Shown piece by piece: positions 1 to 9,205 of a stretch of DNA of 64,000 nt. The notes under the pieces were generated by a model, which had not been told where the DNA came from, searched no databases, and was given only the letters and a program-made list of their open reading frames with translations. How positions within the stretch are numbered: the first letter of the stretch is position 1; each line of letters opens with the position of its first letter. This DNA comes from Brochothrix campestris FSL F6-1037. Its GTDB lineage: Bacteria; Bacillota; Bacilli; Lactobacillales; Listeriaceae. Made by a program: the position numbers and the translations under genes. The DNA is taken from the NCBI RefSeq assembly GCF_000525915.1, contig NZ_AODH01000012.1, forward strand, positions 1-64,000, given 5' to 3'.

Positions 1-286
1 TTCATTTTCTTTGTAATGCTATTACAGTGACTTTGTGTACGAGATGATAAGACTGAATAGAAATGTTGTTATATCCTCTCGTATTTAAATCCTAAACTTG
101 GGTGATTTCAAAAATAACGCATCGACGGGAAATAGTCGAGACGTTATTTTTTCCAATCACTGCCGTTTAGAACGGCTTTAAATTCTTTTGTTCTAGGAAA
201 CACGAGCCTTGGAGGTGAGTGTACAGATGGTACTCGACTCCGATAAGGCGAGGCATTGACGACCTAGAACAGCGTTTATCTTCAGT
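1..286 (+). repeat. Dispersed structured repeat, copy 1 (left end cut by window)
   Basis: This intergenic element shares long blocks with 21505-21696 and 60971-61282. Visible structures on the + strand are CGAC/GTCG near 123-141 inside an ATAACG/CGTTAT stem, GCCGTT-TAG-AACGGC at 162-176, a GTTCTAGG/CCTAGAAC long-range stem (about 190-198 with 262-270), and an inner GGAG/CTCC plus GAGT/ACTC hairpin. It ends with the block GACCTAGAACAGCGTTTATC followed by TTCAGT, 4 bases before an intrinsic terminator. There is no coding potential. It may be a mobile MITE-like repeat or a structured RNA; the family is not one I recognise. Confidence 0.75.
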
Positions 287-290
287 TTGG

Positions 291-324
291 AGCGATTATC
301 CCTAGTGGGATAATCGCTCTTTTT
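291..324 (+). terminator. Rho-independent terminator
   Basis: A 12-bp stem, AGCGATTATCCC pairing with GGGATAATCGCT across a 4-nt loop, is followed by CTTTTT on the + strand. The U-tract exists only on the + strand, so it ends transcripts running through repeat copy 1 rather than the dehydrogenase gene on the minus strand. Confidence 0.8.
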
Positions 325-1270
325 CTAGTTTAACTTCATAATATTTGCCCGTATCACTGCGACCGTCTTATCTAGCGCTATTGTTTCACGTGAATCAAAC
401 GTTAGTGGAATAATCCGCTCGATGCCTCCTGCGCCCAGTAGAACAGGAACACCCATCGCCATCTTCGTTACACCATATTCACCATCTAAGACAGCAGCAG
501 CCGCGGTAATAATTTTGGCGTCATTATAAATGGCCTGTACAAAGGCGGCAAGTACGTTACCGATACCGAACTGTGTATGTCCCTTCCGTTCAAAAATATC
601 AAAACCGAAGTAAACAACCTTTTTTTTCGAGCGCTAAGCGTTCGACTGTTTGACCAAGTAATGTTTCATAATCCGCTAACGCTAGCCCGCCGATACGGAC
701 GTGAGAAAAACAAGCAAATTGCGAATTGCCATGTTCACCAATCATAAATGCTTGAATACTGCTCGGATTAACACCTGCCAACTGTTGTGACAATTGCCGA
801 CGTAAACGCATGCTATCTAAGGCTGTACCTGTACCAATCACATAGGCTCGCGGCAAACCTGATAGTTGCCAAATTAAATAGGTAATAATATCACAAGGAT
901 TGGTGGCAATCACATACTTGCCAAGAAAGCCCGCTTCCTTCAATTTTGGAATAACGCTTCGAGCAATTGTTGCCGAACCTTCAAGTAGCATCAAGCGGTC
1001 TTCTTCAAGCGCAGTTGCTCGTTCAGTATAGGCGACGAGGATCATATCACAGCTGGCTAAATCGGTTAATGAAACAAGTTTAACCTGAGTAGCTGTCTGT
1101 GTTACTTCGATACCATCCATAAAATCAAGCACTTCACCCTCTGCTCTATCTGTATCACAATCATAGACGAGTATTTCATCCACAAGCTGTTGATGCGTTA
1201 ACGCTGATACAGCTGCGATACCGACATTGCCAATACCAAGAACACCCACACGACGTTTTGTTTGGCTCAT
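325..1270 (-). CDS. L-lactate / L-2-hydroxyacid dehydrogenase, frameshifted in this sequence
   Basis: This is a cytoplasmic NAD-dependent dehydrogenase of the LDH/MDH superfamily, interconverting 2-oxo and L-2-hydroxy acids. The N-terminal Rossmann motif GIGNVG is near residue 12. The protein also has NPCD, the substrate-arginine region GTGTALDSMRLR, and the catalytic His in GEHGNSQF. The frame breaks in an A8 run (T8 on +, about 619-626). Removing one A restores a natural C-terminus (VVYFGFDIFERKG through a TAG at 325-327) of about 314 residues, the usual LDH length. The start ATG overlaps the aminotransferase stop by one base, so the two are translationally coupled. That pairing suggests amino acid to hydroxyacid conversion, for example an L-hydroxyisocaproate dehydrogenase; substrate is inferred only. 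Confidence 0.85.
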
Positions 1271-2454
1271 TATCTCGCCTCCCCAAATAAACCTAAGGCT
1301 GCGATGCGAGCTACCGCTTCTACTAAACGTTCAGTTGGTTGCAACACACTGACTCGCACATAATTAGCTCCCATCGAACCAAAACCTTCTCCGGGTGCCA
1401 CCGCAATCTGCGCTTCATCAAGTAAGTAGTTCGCAAAGGAAGCGCCTGTAAAACCATCTGGCACTTTAAACCAAGCAAATAAAGAACCTTTCGATGCTTC
1501 GACCGACCACCCAATTGCCTGCAAGCCCTTCACTAAGGTATTAAGTCGTGTTTCATACACGAGACGATTCGCTTCAACCTGCTCAAGTGAACCTGTTAAG
1601 GCTTGCGTCATCCCATCTTGGATAAAGCCAGGCACCATCGTGTAAGCATTGCTGTGGTAATTTTTTAAAGCGGCAATAATCGAGGCGTTCCCGACGACAA
1701 AGCCAAAGCGATAATCAGCCATCGAAAATGTTTTTGAAGCTGTATATAACTCAACACCTTGTGCTTTACCGTCTTTCATTTGCATTAAACTTAACGGCGT
1801 TACGCCATTATAACCAATCGCTGCATATGCAAAATCATGCACAATTGCAATCTGATATTTTGCAGCGAAACGTATCGCCTTTTCAAAAAAGACTGGTGTT
1901 GCAACCGCTCCGGTTGGATTGTTCGGATAGTTCAACATCATCACCTTTGCCGCTACAGCAACCTCCTCCGGAATCGCATCAAAATCAGGTAAAAAATCAG
2001 TTTCAGCAGTCACCGGCATTTCATATATCGTTGCCTGTGCTAATTTTGCTGCGGCGAAATAAGGTGGATAGGCTGGATTCGTCAACAAAATGGTATCACC
2101 TGGATTGAGTAAGGTTTGTGGCACTGCTACAACACTCACACCCGATGAACTCACAATCATCACCTCTGTAGCAGGATCAATCTCAACATCGTAAACACGC
2201 TTATAAAATTGTGCCACCGCGTCTTTCACATTATCCTTACCCATAAACGGTGGATAACTATGATTGCTCGGATCAATGATTGCCGCTTGCATCGCTGCTT
2301 GAATCGCAGGGTCAGTCGCTAGATCAGGACTCCCACTCGCTAAATCAATGACATCGTCACCAACCTTTATTTTTGCATTGATTCGATCGTCTATCTCACT
2401 GAAGTAATTAATCGGCAACGATTTTACAACGTCTGCCATTTCGAATTGAGCCAT
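1270..2454 (-). CDS. PLP-dependent class I/II aminotransferase
   Basis: This 394-residue fold-type I aminotransferase transfers amino groups between amino acids and 2-oxo acids in the cytoplasm. Visible motifs are the PNNPTG box (LNYPNNPTGA, near residue 175), the DFAY aspartate contacting the PLP ring, and SKTFSMADYRFGF, which carries the Schiff-base lysine. The family includes PatA- and DapL-like enzymes; the substrate cannot be read from sequence. It starts with ATG after a GGGGAT-type site and overlaps the downstream dehydrogenase by one base (TAATG). A perfect inverted repeat lies about 25 bases upstream of the start, so the pair is probably controlled by a repressor. Confidence 0.88.
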   Translation of the reverse strand: MAQFEMADVVKSLPINYFSEIDDRINAKIKVGDDVIDLASGSPDLATDPAIQAAMQAAIIDPSNHSYPPFMGKDNVKDAVAQFYKRVYDVEIDPATEVMIVSSSGVSVVAVPQTLLNPGDTILLTNPAYPPYFAAAKLAQATIYEMPVTAETDFLPDFDAIPEEVAVAAKVMMLNYPNNPTGAVATPVFFEKAIRFAAKYQIAIVHDFAYAAIGYNGVTPLSLMQMKDGKAQGVELYTASKTFSMADYRFGFVVGNASIIAALKNYHSNAYTMVPGFIQDGMTQALTGSLEQVEANRLVYETRLNTLVKGLQAIGWSVEASKGSLFAWFKVPDGFTGASFANYLLDEAQIAVAPGEGFGSMGANYVRVSVLQPTERLVEAVARIAALGLFGEAR

Positions 2455-2478
2455 AAGATTGCATCCCCTTTTTATACA

Positions 2479-2498
2479 GTAATATACTGATATATTAC
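2479..2498. promoter_or_regulatory. Operator-like palindrome upstream of aminotransferase-dehydrogenase operon
   Basis: GTAATATA and TATATTAC form a perfect 8-bp inverted repeat with a 4-base spacer, 25 bases before the aminotransferase ATG. No regulator gene is adjacent. Its position and symmetry suggest a dimeric repressor site; this is inference. Confidence 0.5.
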
Positions 2499-2533
2499 AC
2501 TAAAAACGGTTTTATTCCTAATTAAATTCACGA

Positions 2534-5147
2534 TCATTCATATTTATTCATACGTCGATTAATGGTAAACACACCATAAAACAAAAAGATGCTAACAAAG
2601 AACAATATGACACCCGGCATAAATCCTTCGGGGGTAAACACCATTTCAATTGTATGTTCCCCTTTTGTTACTGGAATTGAGAGAAAGGCATCGTCAACAG
2701 TGTTAGCTTCAACTACCTTACCATCAACTTTGACCTCCCAACCATTATCGGCTGGAATCGTTGTAAAGAGCGTTTGCTTACGCGCTTTAACATTGACAGT
2801 CGCTGACGCTTTCCGACCGTCGACCTTAAATTCTACGCCACTTTGTTTAATCCGTCCCGCATCCTCTTGATATTGATTCACATCCAGAAAAATCACGATT
2901 GGCTTGCCAATCGAAACGGCATCCGTCCCATAAAAATTCGTTGTATACTCAATATCACGGGCCATTGGATAATAACCTAAATCGTAGTATTGTCCGTTAA
3001 TTGATAATTGGGTTGCCTTATTAACACCATTAACAGTTAGTAATACCGATGATGAACCAATCTGACCATAGTTTGTTGGCCAAATACTCATGTATGCTTG
3101 TTTATTGGCAGGAACATGCACCTTCCAAGTGATTTTTTTATCAACTTCATTTTTAATTGCTGTATACGTCACATTTTCAGTGTTTGGATCAGTAACCGTG
3201 GACACATTATCGGTCGAGATAACAGTTGGTATTGCGCTCGTAAAATAAGTGTTGTGTGATTGCGCTAATTGACTGTACAGCTGCGTTTGTGTTCCTAAGT
3301 TATCATTTTTTTTCACTTTGAATTTGTTAATATTCGCATCGGTTAAGATACCTAACGGTAGCGCATTTTCATTTTTAAATAAATAGTAGCCTTTATCATT
3401 CGAATATTGACTAAACCCAAATTTATTAATCGGCATTTTAGTGATGTTGTAGCGCACGCCAAACAACGAATCCATTAACAAGGTATTATTGGCATATCGT
3501 ATATTCAAGTTTGTACCTCGTGATTTAAATCCTAAGTCATTCATAAAGGATAACGTGTTACGATTACGGACCGATGAAAACTGACTCAGCCCATTAAAGC
3601 CATAATTAATCGCATCATTGGCAGAAACGGGATCCATTGTTTCGGTGCGATAAAACGTCGTTGCATCGGCTGTGATTGTTTTCTCAATCACTTCTCGATA
3701 ACTTGTGTAAGGGAGCTGATACGAAGTTCTCGCGGGATAATTCCAATCTTCTAACACGCCATTAAGCATTGTTTTCATGTTGATGACAGCCTCACTCACC
3801 ATCACAATCACCAATATAACTGCTAACTTTTTCATAATTGTGCGGTTCAAACTGGAAATTGCAAATACAATCGCATAAATGATTAAAAAGATTACAGTTA
3901 AATAGAGCGAATCTTGTTCTAAATACGTATAGAGAGACTCTGGCAGTAAGTATTTCACGCCTAAAAACAGCGCTGCTAAACTAATAATAATTGTAATTAC
4001 ACGGCCATTATCACTCCGTTGATAGTTAGTAAAACCGTAACCCGCTAACATCACGACGATAAATGAAAACAAGAATGAATAGCGGAATAAAAACATGTAA
4101 GGTGAATGCATTCCTTGCCAAAATAAATTCAAAGCCGAAATATTAAAGCTGATAAAGACAATCAACACTAGAGCGCCAAACGCTAATTTCGTCCGCAAGT
4201 TGCATTTTTTAGTAACAAAAAAGTAAATCGCCATAATCAAGGGGATTAACCCGGCATATGTAAATGGAATACTATCATATTTGGTGGTATCATAAACGCC
4301 GATCATAGATTTAACAACAACATCCCATAGATGTGTTTCACTCGTAAAAAAACTGGTCACCTTTGTAAGTGCTTCACCATTGTTGCGTAAATCCAACACC
4401 ATCGGCAGAATCATAATCATCGCTGATAAGCCCGCTAAGAGAGCTGTTGCAAAATACAGCACCAGTTTGCGCAATCGTTTTTGCGGCTCAATAACGAGTA
4501 AGGCAAACATGTATAACACACTAAAAATGCCGATCATAAAGCCCATATAATAGTTAGAAATAAACAATAAGGCGTACGCCACAAACAATAACGTCGGCTT
4601 AAAATGCTCCATCAGACGATTCACACCCAATACAACTAATGGGAGATAAATCAAACCATCAAGCCACATGATTGACATTGAATAAGCCCCCACAAAAGAC
4701 ATCAAGGCATAAGCTACACTTAAACCAATCTGTATGAGTGGATGAATCTTAAATGTCGCTTTTGCATATATCCAAAACGTAAGACCGATTAGACCGACTT
4801 TAACAATCGTTAATAAATAAATGAAATCGGGAATATTGGCATTCGAAAAAAAAGTACACTAAAAACGGAAAAACACCGCCTAAATAATAAGACATAAAGG
4901 CGTAATAATTAAAGCCTAGTCCTAAATTCCAATTATAAAAAAGACTTCCCTTTCCATGTAATACATTATTAAAACTTGCATAAAAATTGCTATACTGTGA
5001 AAAACTATCACTTGCTAAGATTGAGCGTTCACTGCCCCAATAAATACCTAGGCTATAATAGACCAAAGCCATTACCACTAACGGAATCATAAAAGCACAA
5101 ATATATTGTGTGAAATTATGTTTGATTACTTTGTATGCTTTTTTCAT
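2534..5147 (-). CDS. YfhO-family multipass membrane protein (GT-C type), frameshifted in this sequence
   Basis: This protein has about 870 residues with many hydrophobic segments in the N-terminal half and a soluble extracytoplasmic C-terminal part. That part ends in a WEVKVDG...GEHTIEMVFTP beta domain and a last membrane helix. YfhO proteins of Bacillus and Listeria are GT-C-like transferases implicated in teichoic acid glycosylation outside the membrane. The frame breaks in a T8 run (A8 on +, about 4846-4853). Deleting one base joins ...VFPFLVYFF to SNANIPDFIYLL and gives one continuous protein. The start is ATG at 5147 after a GGAGGAGAC-type ribosome binding site. The gene is monocistronic. 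Which polymer it modifies is unknown. Confidence 0.82.
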
Positions 5148-5225
5148 TTGTCTCCTCCTGCGTATACTGTCTCTTACATCATACTATATTATTGTTCTTC
5201 TCCTCAACAGATGCACAAATAGCAA

Positions 5226-5253
5226 TAAAAAACCACAACAGCGAGTTGTGGTT
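5226..5253 (-). terminator. Terminator of the copper operon
   Basis: AACCACAAC and GTTGTGGTT pair across a 5-nt loop, and the minus strand continues with TTTTTTA, so it terminates ycnJ-ycnI transcription. The + side of the stem is abutted by a remnant of the dispersed repeat. Confidence 0.75.
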
Positions 5254-5256
5254 TGG

Positions 5257-5285
5257 GAATGTAGACTGAATAGCAATGCTGTTGA
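5257..5285 (+). repeat. Remnant of the dispersed structured repeat
   Basis: The block GACTGAATAGCAATGCTGTT resembles GTCTGAATAGACATGCTGTT in repeat copy 2 and GACTGAATAGAAATGTTGTT in copy 1. It directly follows a terminator-like hairpin, as the other copies do. It is too short to be certain. Confidence 0.45.
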
Positions 5286-5301
5286 CTGCGTTGCTTTCAC
5301 T

Positions 5302-5375
5302 TTTATTTCTCTAGTTCAATCAACCAGAAGCTTTCAACTTTATTTCTCTAGTTCAATCAACCAGAAACTTTCAAC
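5302..5375 (+). repeat. Two tandem 37-bp repeats
   Basis: A 37-bp unit beginning TTTATTTCTCTAGTTCAATC is repeated at 5302-5338 and 5339-5375 with a single difference (AAGC versus AAAC). A partial third copy is suggested by the preceding CTTTCACT. It lies between the ycnI stop codon and the operon terminator, so it is in the transcribed 3' region. No coding or hairpin function is evident. Confidence 0.8.
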
Positions 5376-5377
5376 TT

Positions 5378-5995
5378 TTATTTTCTTCTAATAACTACGA
5401 CTAACGCTGCTAAGCTTAACAGTAATGCAAGACCACTGACAAACCAAAGTCCAATCGATTGGCTTGTTTCAGCAGTTTTTTCGTGATTGCTCACAGTTGC
5501 TGTTTTTCCATGTGCATCTGTTTTTGTGTTTGCTTGTTCAATCATCGTCTGCGAATGTGGTGTATCAGCATCGGCGTCACCTGTCCATTCTACGATGCTT
5601 TTATCCTCATAGTATTGGTAGGCATTCCAGTCCATCGCTCCTGTTTGAGCAGGGTTTTGAGCCACAAATTGAAACGATTGGAATTGACCTTGTTCAATTC
5701 CACCCTCTTCATTTTTCTTTTCCCATGTGACACGTTCAATCTTATCTGCTTTATTTGTGGTGGTCGTTACCTTCCAACCTGGTAGCGGTTGATAGTTTAA
5801 AAAGTTGGCCGTTTCAGGGACAACGAGTACCACCTTTATAGTCGCATTGTCTTTTTCATTCGGCACCTTCATTGTATATGTTTCATAGCTTTCTGTTTGA
5901 GAAGTTGCCGGGCTCACCGTAACATGAGCACTGACCGACATTGAAAATCCAAATACACCAATTAATACAGCTATCATAACGCTAAGTTGTTTCAT
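5378..5995 (-). CDS. YcnI-like copper-binding membrane-anchored protein (DUF1775)
   Basis: This 205-residue protein has a signal peptide ending in SVSA, immediately followed by H24-V-T-V-S-P. In YcnI proteins this N-terminal His together with acidic residues forms the Cu(II) site. A DUF1775 beta domain covers about residues 24-150, a low-complexity linker follows, and a C-terminal membrane helix ends in RRK. ATG 5995 is chosen because it follows GGGAG and starts a canonical signal peptide; upstream in-frame codons overlap ycnJ. It lies 16 bases after ycnJ, matching the ycnJ-ycnI pairing in Bacillus. A role in copper acquisition or chaperoning outside the membrane is inferred from the family. 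Confidence 0.88.
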   Translation of the reverse strand: MKQLSVMIAVLIGVFGFSMSVSAHVTVSPATSQTESYETYTMKVPNEKDNATIKVVLVVPETANFLNYQPLPGWKVTTTTNKADKIERVTWEKKNEEGGIEQGQFQSFQFVAQNPAQTGAMDWNAYQYYEDKSIVEWTGDADADTPHSQTMIEQANTKTDAHGKTATVSNHEKTAETSQSIGLWFVSGLALLLSLAALVVVIRRK

Positions 5996-6011
5996 TCGTC
6001 TTGCTCCCTTC

Positions 6012-7658
6012 TTATCTGCTAATTCTAATTTCAAATGTATCTTCAACCGTTTCAAAGTCGGTTGATAAGGCTTTAATCGTCACCTGCCATTTACCAGTTT
6101 GACTAATAAACAACCCTTTGGCACGATAACGTTGCGCCTCTTTATCCCAGTCTAAGGTGGTTGTGGTTGATACCTCGCTCCGGTTTTTGGCAACAATCAT
6201 TTGAACTTGCTGCCAATCAGCCTTAACATCAGCTTGATCCAGTTGCACATCAAAGACATTTTCACCAACGATTGCTGGCGCAATCGTTAAATTGATTTGA
6301 TGCTGCTTGAGCGTACTCTTTAAAACGAGTGGCGTAGGCTCAGGTGGGGGTGGTGTCGCCGTATTTGTTAAAAAACCGACTAAGCCTAGAATGATAATTC
6401 CCGCTCCAATTTCAGCCCATAACGTGCCTTTATTTGGCACATTTGTACGCTTCATTGCCCGCGCCACGAAATGACCAATCCCAATCACACCCATAATAAA
6501 CACCACTAGCGCTTTAATTAACAGTGTTCGTCCATAGGTCGATGTGAATACTTGCATGATTGAACTAAAATATAACGCACTTAACAAAATACCACTCATA
6601 ATCAAGGTCAGCACCGCGCCAAAGGCCACTGGCGCAAAGCGTTGGAGACTTGTGTCATACGCCAACTTGACTGTGGTGGAGTATTCACGACGTAGCGTGA
6701 GATATAAGGTTAAAATGATCATCACCCCACCAATCCAGACGCTAGCCGCTGTTAAATGGAGCCAGTCGGTCACTGTCGATAACACGATAATCGTTGCCGC
6801 TTGTGAATGACCACTAGTTGCTGTCGCGAGTGTCATCCCAATGAAACCAACCGTCATAACACTCAGTTTAAGTGCCCATTTATCTGTCGAACGATTGAAA
6901 TAAAAATGGCCACTAACTGCAAAGACCATTAAGGCACAACATCGCCAAAACCAAAGCCGACCAAATGTCGTCTCGGTGAGCGTTTGCCAAGCTAACTTAA
7001 AATCTAATGCTTGCCAAAGACTGACATTATTTAACAGGGCCGTTTGAGCAATAAACTGGAGGATAAACGCCAGAATCACTAACATCATTCCGGTCATCAC
7101 CAGTGTTTTCAATGCGCTTTTTAACGCCTGTTTACTTGCGGTCGGAATAAGATAGAGCAAGGCTAATTGAACACCTGCAATCATGCTGAGACCAATATAA
7201 AGCGGCCATTTAACAAGCGATTGCATGATTGGTGTGTTCGACTGATCACTGGTTGCATCGGGAATCGCGTCTGTGGCTTGATAACCAAACATAAACGTGC
7301 CAGAAACAGCATGCCCATCCGCTGAAATCACCCGCCAATTCACACTATAAATCCCTTTACTTAAAGCGTCAGTCAATTTGACACTGACGATACGGTTGCT
7401 CTCTTGTTCAATAAAAGCAGCCCCTTTATCGACACGATTCCCCGCTTCATCTGTTACCGCGATGGTCGGTGCTTGATTTTGAATCGCTTCATCAAATTGA
7501 ACCGACACCTGTGCTGGGCTCTCCTCGACATTCGCTTGCATCGCTGGGGTTGTTTGTTGCACATAAGCATGAGCCGATACAAGTTGCAATGGCATCAGCG
7601 TCAATACTACAATCAATCCTATTAATGTTCCGAGTTGGCTTATACGCAATTGCAACAT
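6012..7658 (-). CDS. YcnJ-like copper transport protein (CopC-CopD fusion)
   Basis: This 548-residue protein has a signal peptide and then a CopC domain (about residues 30-125) starting AHAYVQQTTP, whose first His is the classical copper ligand position. A CopD membrane domain of about eight helices follows (about 150-435), then a C-terminal extracytoplasmic domain (about 445-548). The B. subtilis homologue is a copper importer induced by copper limitation. Its start codon follows GAGGTGAATGC and lies inside a 27-codon leader ORF in another frame, so initiation may be coupled to leader translation. ycnI follows. No CsoR or YcnK regulator gene is nearby. Confidence 0.88.
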   Translation of the reverse strand: MLQLRISQLGTLIGLIVVLTLMPLQLVSAHAYVQQTTPAMQANVEESPAQVSVQFDEAIQNQAPTIAVTDEAGNRVDKGAAFIEQESNRIVSVKLTDALSKGIYSVNWRVISADGHAVSGTFMFGYQATDAIPDATSDQSNTPIMQSLVKWPLYIGLSMIAGVQLALLYLIPTASKQALKSALKTLVMTGMMLVILAFILQFIAQTALLNNVSLWQALDFKLAWQTLTETTFGRLWFWRCCALMVFAVSGHFYFNRSTDKWALKLSVMTVGFIGMTLATATSGHSQAATIIVLSTVTDWLHLTAASVWIGGVMIILTLYLTLRREYSTTVKLAYDTSLQRFAPVAFGAVLTLIMSGILLSALYFSSIMQVFTSTYGRTLLIKALVVFIMGVIGIGHFVARAMKRTNVPNKGTLWAEIGAGIIILGLVGFLTNTATPPPPEPTPLVLKSTLKQHQINLTIAPAIVGENVFDVQLDQADVKADWQQVQMIVAKNRSEVSTTTTLDWDKEAQRYRAKGLFISQTGKWQVTIKALSTDFETVEDTFEIRISR

Positions 7659-7723
7659 GCATTCACCTCATTTACAATCCCGTCCATCTTACTATCAGAA
7701 TGAAATCGTCTTTTTTTCAACAT
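7640..7723 (-). CDS. Small Cys-rich leader ORF upstream of ycnJ
   Basis: The ORF has 27 codons, opens with ATG 8 bases after a perfect AAAGGAG site, and encodes a basic N-terminus (MLKKRRFH) and the C-terminus NACCNCV. It overlaps the ycnJ start codon by 19 bases in a different frame. Its ribosome binding site is better than that of ycnJ. A Cys-Cys-x-Cys end plus His directly in front of copper transport genes suggests a metal-responsive leader peptide. It contains an A7 run, so a base-calling error could change the frame. No homologue is known to me. Confidence 0.5.
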   Translation of the reverse strand: MLKKRRFHSDSKMDGIVNEVNACCNCV

Positions 7724-7752
7724 TGAAACCGCTCCTTTAAACGCTTACCGTT

Positions 7753-7761
7753 AGTATAGCA
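7753..7761 (-). promoter_or_regulatory. Extended -10 promoter of the copper operon
   Basis: The minus strand reads TGCTATACT, an extended -10 element, 30 bases upstream of the leader ATG. The -35 region is weak. Just downstream is AACG-GTAAG-CGTT, a short inverted repeat that could bind a regulator. Confidence 0.5.
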
Positions 7762-7902
7762 AAATCTCTGTCACGATTAACACACAAAATGACGCCTTCA
7801 ACCACCTTTTATGTCCATTTTGTGACAGGTGTATATTTTTGAGATACGACTCTTATTAATTACTGCTATACTGATTATATCATGATAGAAAGAGGTGCAG
7901 AA

Positions 7903-8874
7903 ATGACTCATTTAAATTGGGCAATACTCGGTTTAGGTTCAATCGCAACGGAGATGGCAGCTGCTCTACAAGAGGCACATGGCACTATTTATGCCGTCGC
8001 TTCACGTTCACAAACAAAAGCAAACACATTTGCAGCTGCGTATAATGTAACGGCTGTATACGGCTCCTACGAGACGATGCTGGCGGATGAAAACATTGAT
8101 GTCGTTTATATCGCGACACCACACAGCAATCACTATGAATATATTATCGCTAGTTTGCTTCATAACAAACACGTACTCTGTGAAAAAGCCATCACTGTCA
8201 ACAACTTACAATTAGCTGAAATCACCGCCTTAGCCAAACAAAAACAGTTAATTGTGGCTGAAGCGATGACCATTTTCCATATGCCGCTCTTCAAAAAAAT
8301 CAAACAATTGATTAACAAAGGCGACTTAGGAACACTTAAAATGATTCAAGCCTCGTTCGGGAGTGTCAAGGAAGACGATGTATCGAATCGTTTCTTTGAT
8401 CCAGCCTTAGCTGGTGGCGCCTTACTCGATATTGGCACCTATGCCGTATCCTTCGCCCGCTATTTTTTAAGCAGTCAACCAACCGTCATTAAAACAACGA
8501 TGTTGCCATTCGAGACAGGTGTCGATGAACAGTCTGGGATTTTATTGCAGACGAAAGAAGGCGAAATCGCTGTTATCAATCTAAGTATCCGCGCAAAAAT
8601 GCCCAAAACAGCGATTATCGGTGGCGATAAAGGTTATTTTTCAATTACAGACTACCCTCGTGGTACACAAGCCTCTTTTTTCAATACCGAAACTGGCACA
8701 ACAACATTGATTGAAGCTGGCCGTGCTGCAGATGCCTTCCAGTATGAGATTGATGCGTTTGAAACGGCTGTTACCAGTCAGAAAGAACATACCTTATCAC
8801 TGAGCAACGATGTTATCAGCATCCTAACTGAGGTCCGCCAACAATGGGGAATGTCTTATCCGTTCGAAAAATAA
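7903..8874 (+). CDS. Gfo/Idh/MocA-family oxidoreductase
   Basis: This is a 323-residue NAD(P)-dependent sugar or polyol dehydrogenase-like protein. The N-terminal Rossmann fold carries AILGLGSIATEM (residues 7-18). EKAIT near residue 98 corresponds to the family EKP motif with Ala for Pro. ALAGGALLDIGTY carries the conserved DIG motif of the substrate domain. ATG 7903 is chosen because GAAAGAGGTG precedes it at good distance, rather than an ATG 21 bases earlier. A TATACT -10 element lies at 7867-7872. The gene stands alone between a divergent operon and a convergent gene; substrate unknown. Confidence 0.85.
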   Translation: MTHLNWAILGLGSIATEMAAALQEAHGTIYAVASRSQTKANTFAAAYNVTAVYGSYETMLADENIDVVYIATPHSNHYEYIIASLLHNKHVLCEKAITVNNLQLAEITALAKQKQLIVAEAMTIFHMPLFKKIKQLINKGDLGTLKMIQASFGSVKEDDVSNRFFDPALAGGALLDIGTYAVSFARYFLSSQPTVIKTTMLPFETGVDEQSGILLQTKEGEIAVINLSIRAKMPKTAIIGGDKGYFSITDYPRGTQASFFNTETGTTTLIEAGRAADAFQYEIDAFETAVTSQKEHTLSLSNDVISILTEVRQQWGMSYPFEK

Positions 8875-8919
8875 GGCAAAAAAAAGAAGGGGCGATTGCC
8901 CTTTCTTTTTTTTGCCTTA
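8873..8919. terminator. Bidirectional terminator between convergent genes
   Basis: A long stem, AAGGC-A8-GAAGGG pairing with CCCTTTC-T8-GCCTT around GCGATTG, provides a U-rich arm on both strands. It serves the oxidoreductase (+) and the DUF2187 gene (-). Confidence 0.8.
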
Positions 8920-9126
8920 TTTAATCACTTTATAGTTTTTAAAGTTTACGACTGTTGTTGGGTTCGCTTTAACTTCTTCAATTGCTGAATCTCGTTTAGT
9001 GATAGTTAACACCGCTGAGTTTGTTAAAAACTTAATAATGATACCTTCACCCGACATATCCTCACGTTTAAACTTAACTAAGTCGCCTACTTCTCCTACT
9101 GGTACGATTTCTTTTTTCTCTGACAC
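8917..9126 (-). CDS. DUF2187 (YkvS-like) small protein
   Basis: This is a 69-residue soluble protein: VSEKKEIVPVGEVGDLVKFKRED, MSGEGIIIKFLTNSAVLTI and a basic YKVIK end. It matches the DUF2187/YkvS family, small beta-rich proteins of unknown function in Bacilli. GTG 9126 is chosen because AAAGGAG lies 9 bases upstream; the longer frame before it has no ribosome binding site and unlikely composition. It is divergent from the cold-shock gene. Confidence 0.8.
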   Translation of the reverse strand: MSEKKEIVPVGEVGDLVKFKREDMSGEGIIIKFLTNSAVLTITKRDSAIEEVKANPTTVVNFKNYKVIK

Positions 9127-9176
9127 ATAAATCAACTCCTTTATACTATTAAGAATAACATATATTTGGAATTGTT

Positions 9177-9205
9177 TTGCTATTATTGTTTTAACGTGGT
9201 ATGAT
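9177..9205 (+). promoter_or_regulatory. Promoter of the cold-shock gene
   Basis: TTGCTA at 9177-9182, a 17-base spacer and TATGAT at 9200-9205 predict a start near 9212 and thus a leader of about 98 nt. Long leaders are typical of cold-shock mRNAs. A TGCAC-TTA-GTGCA hairpin sits just upstream of the GGAGG site. Confidence 0.55.
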
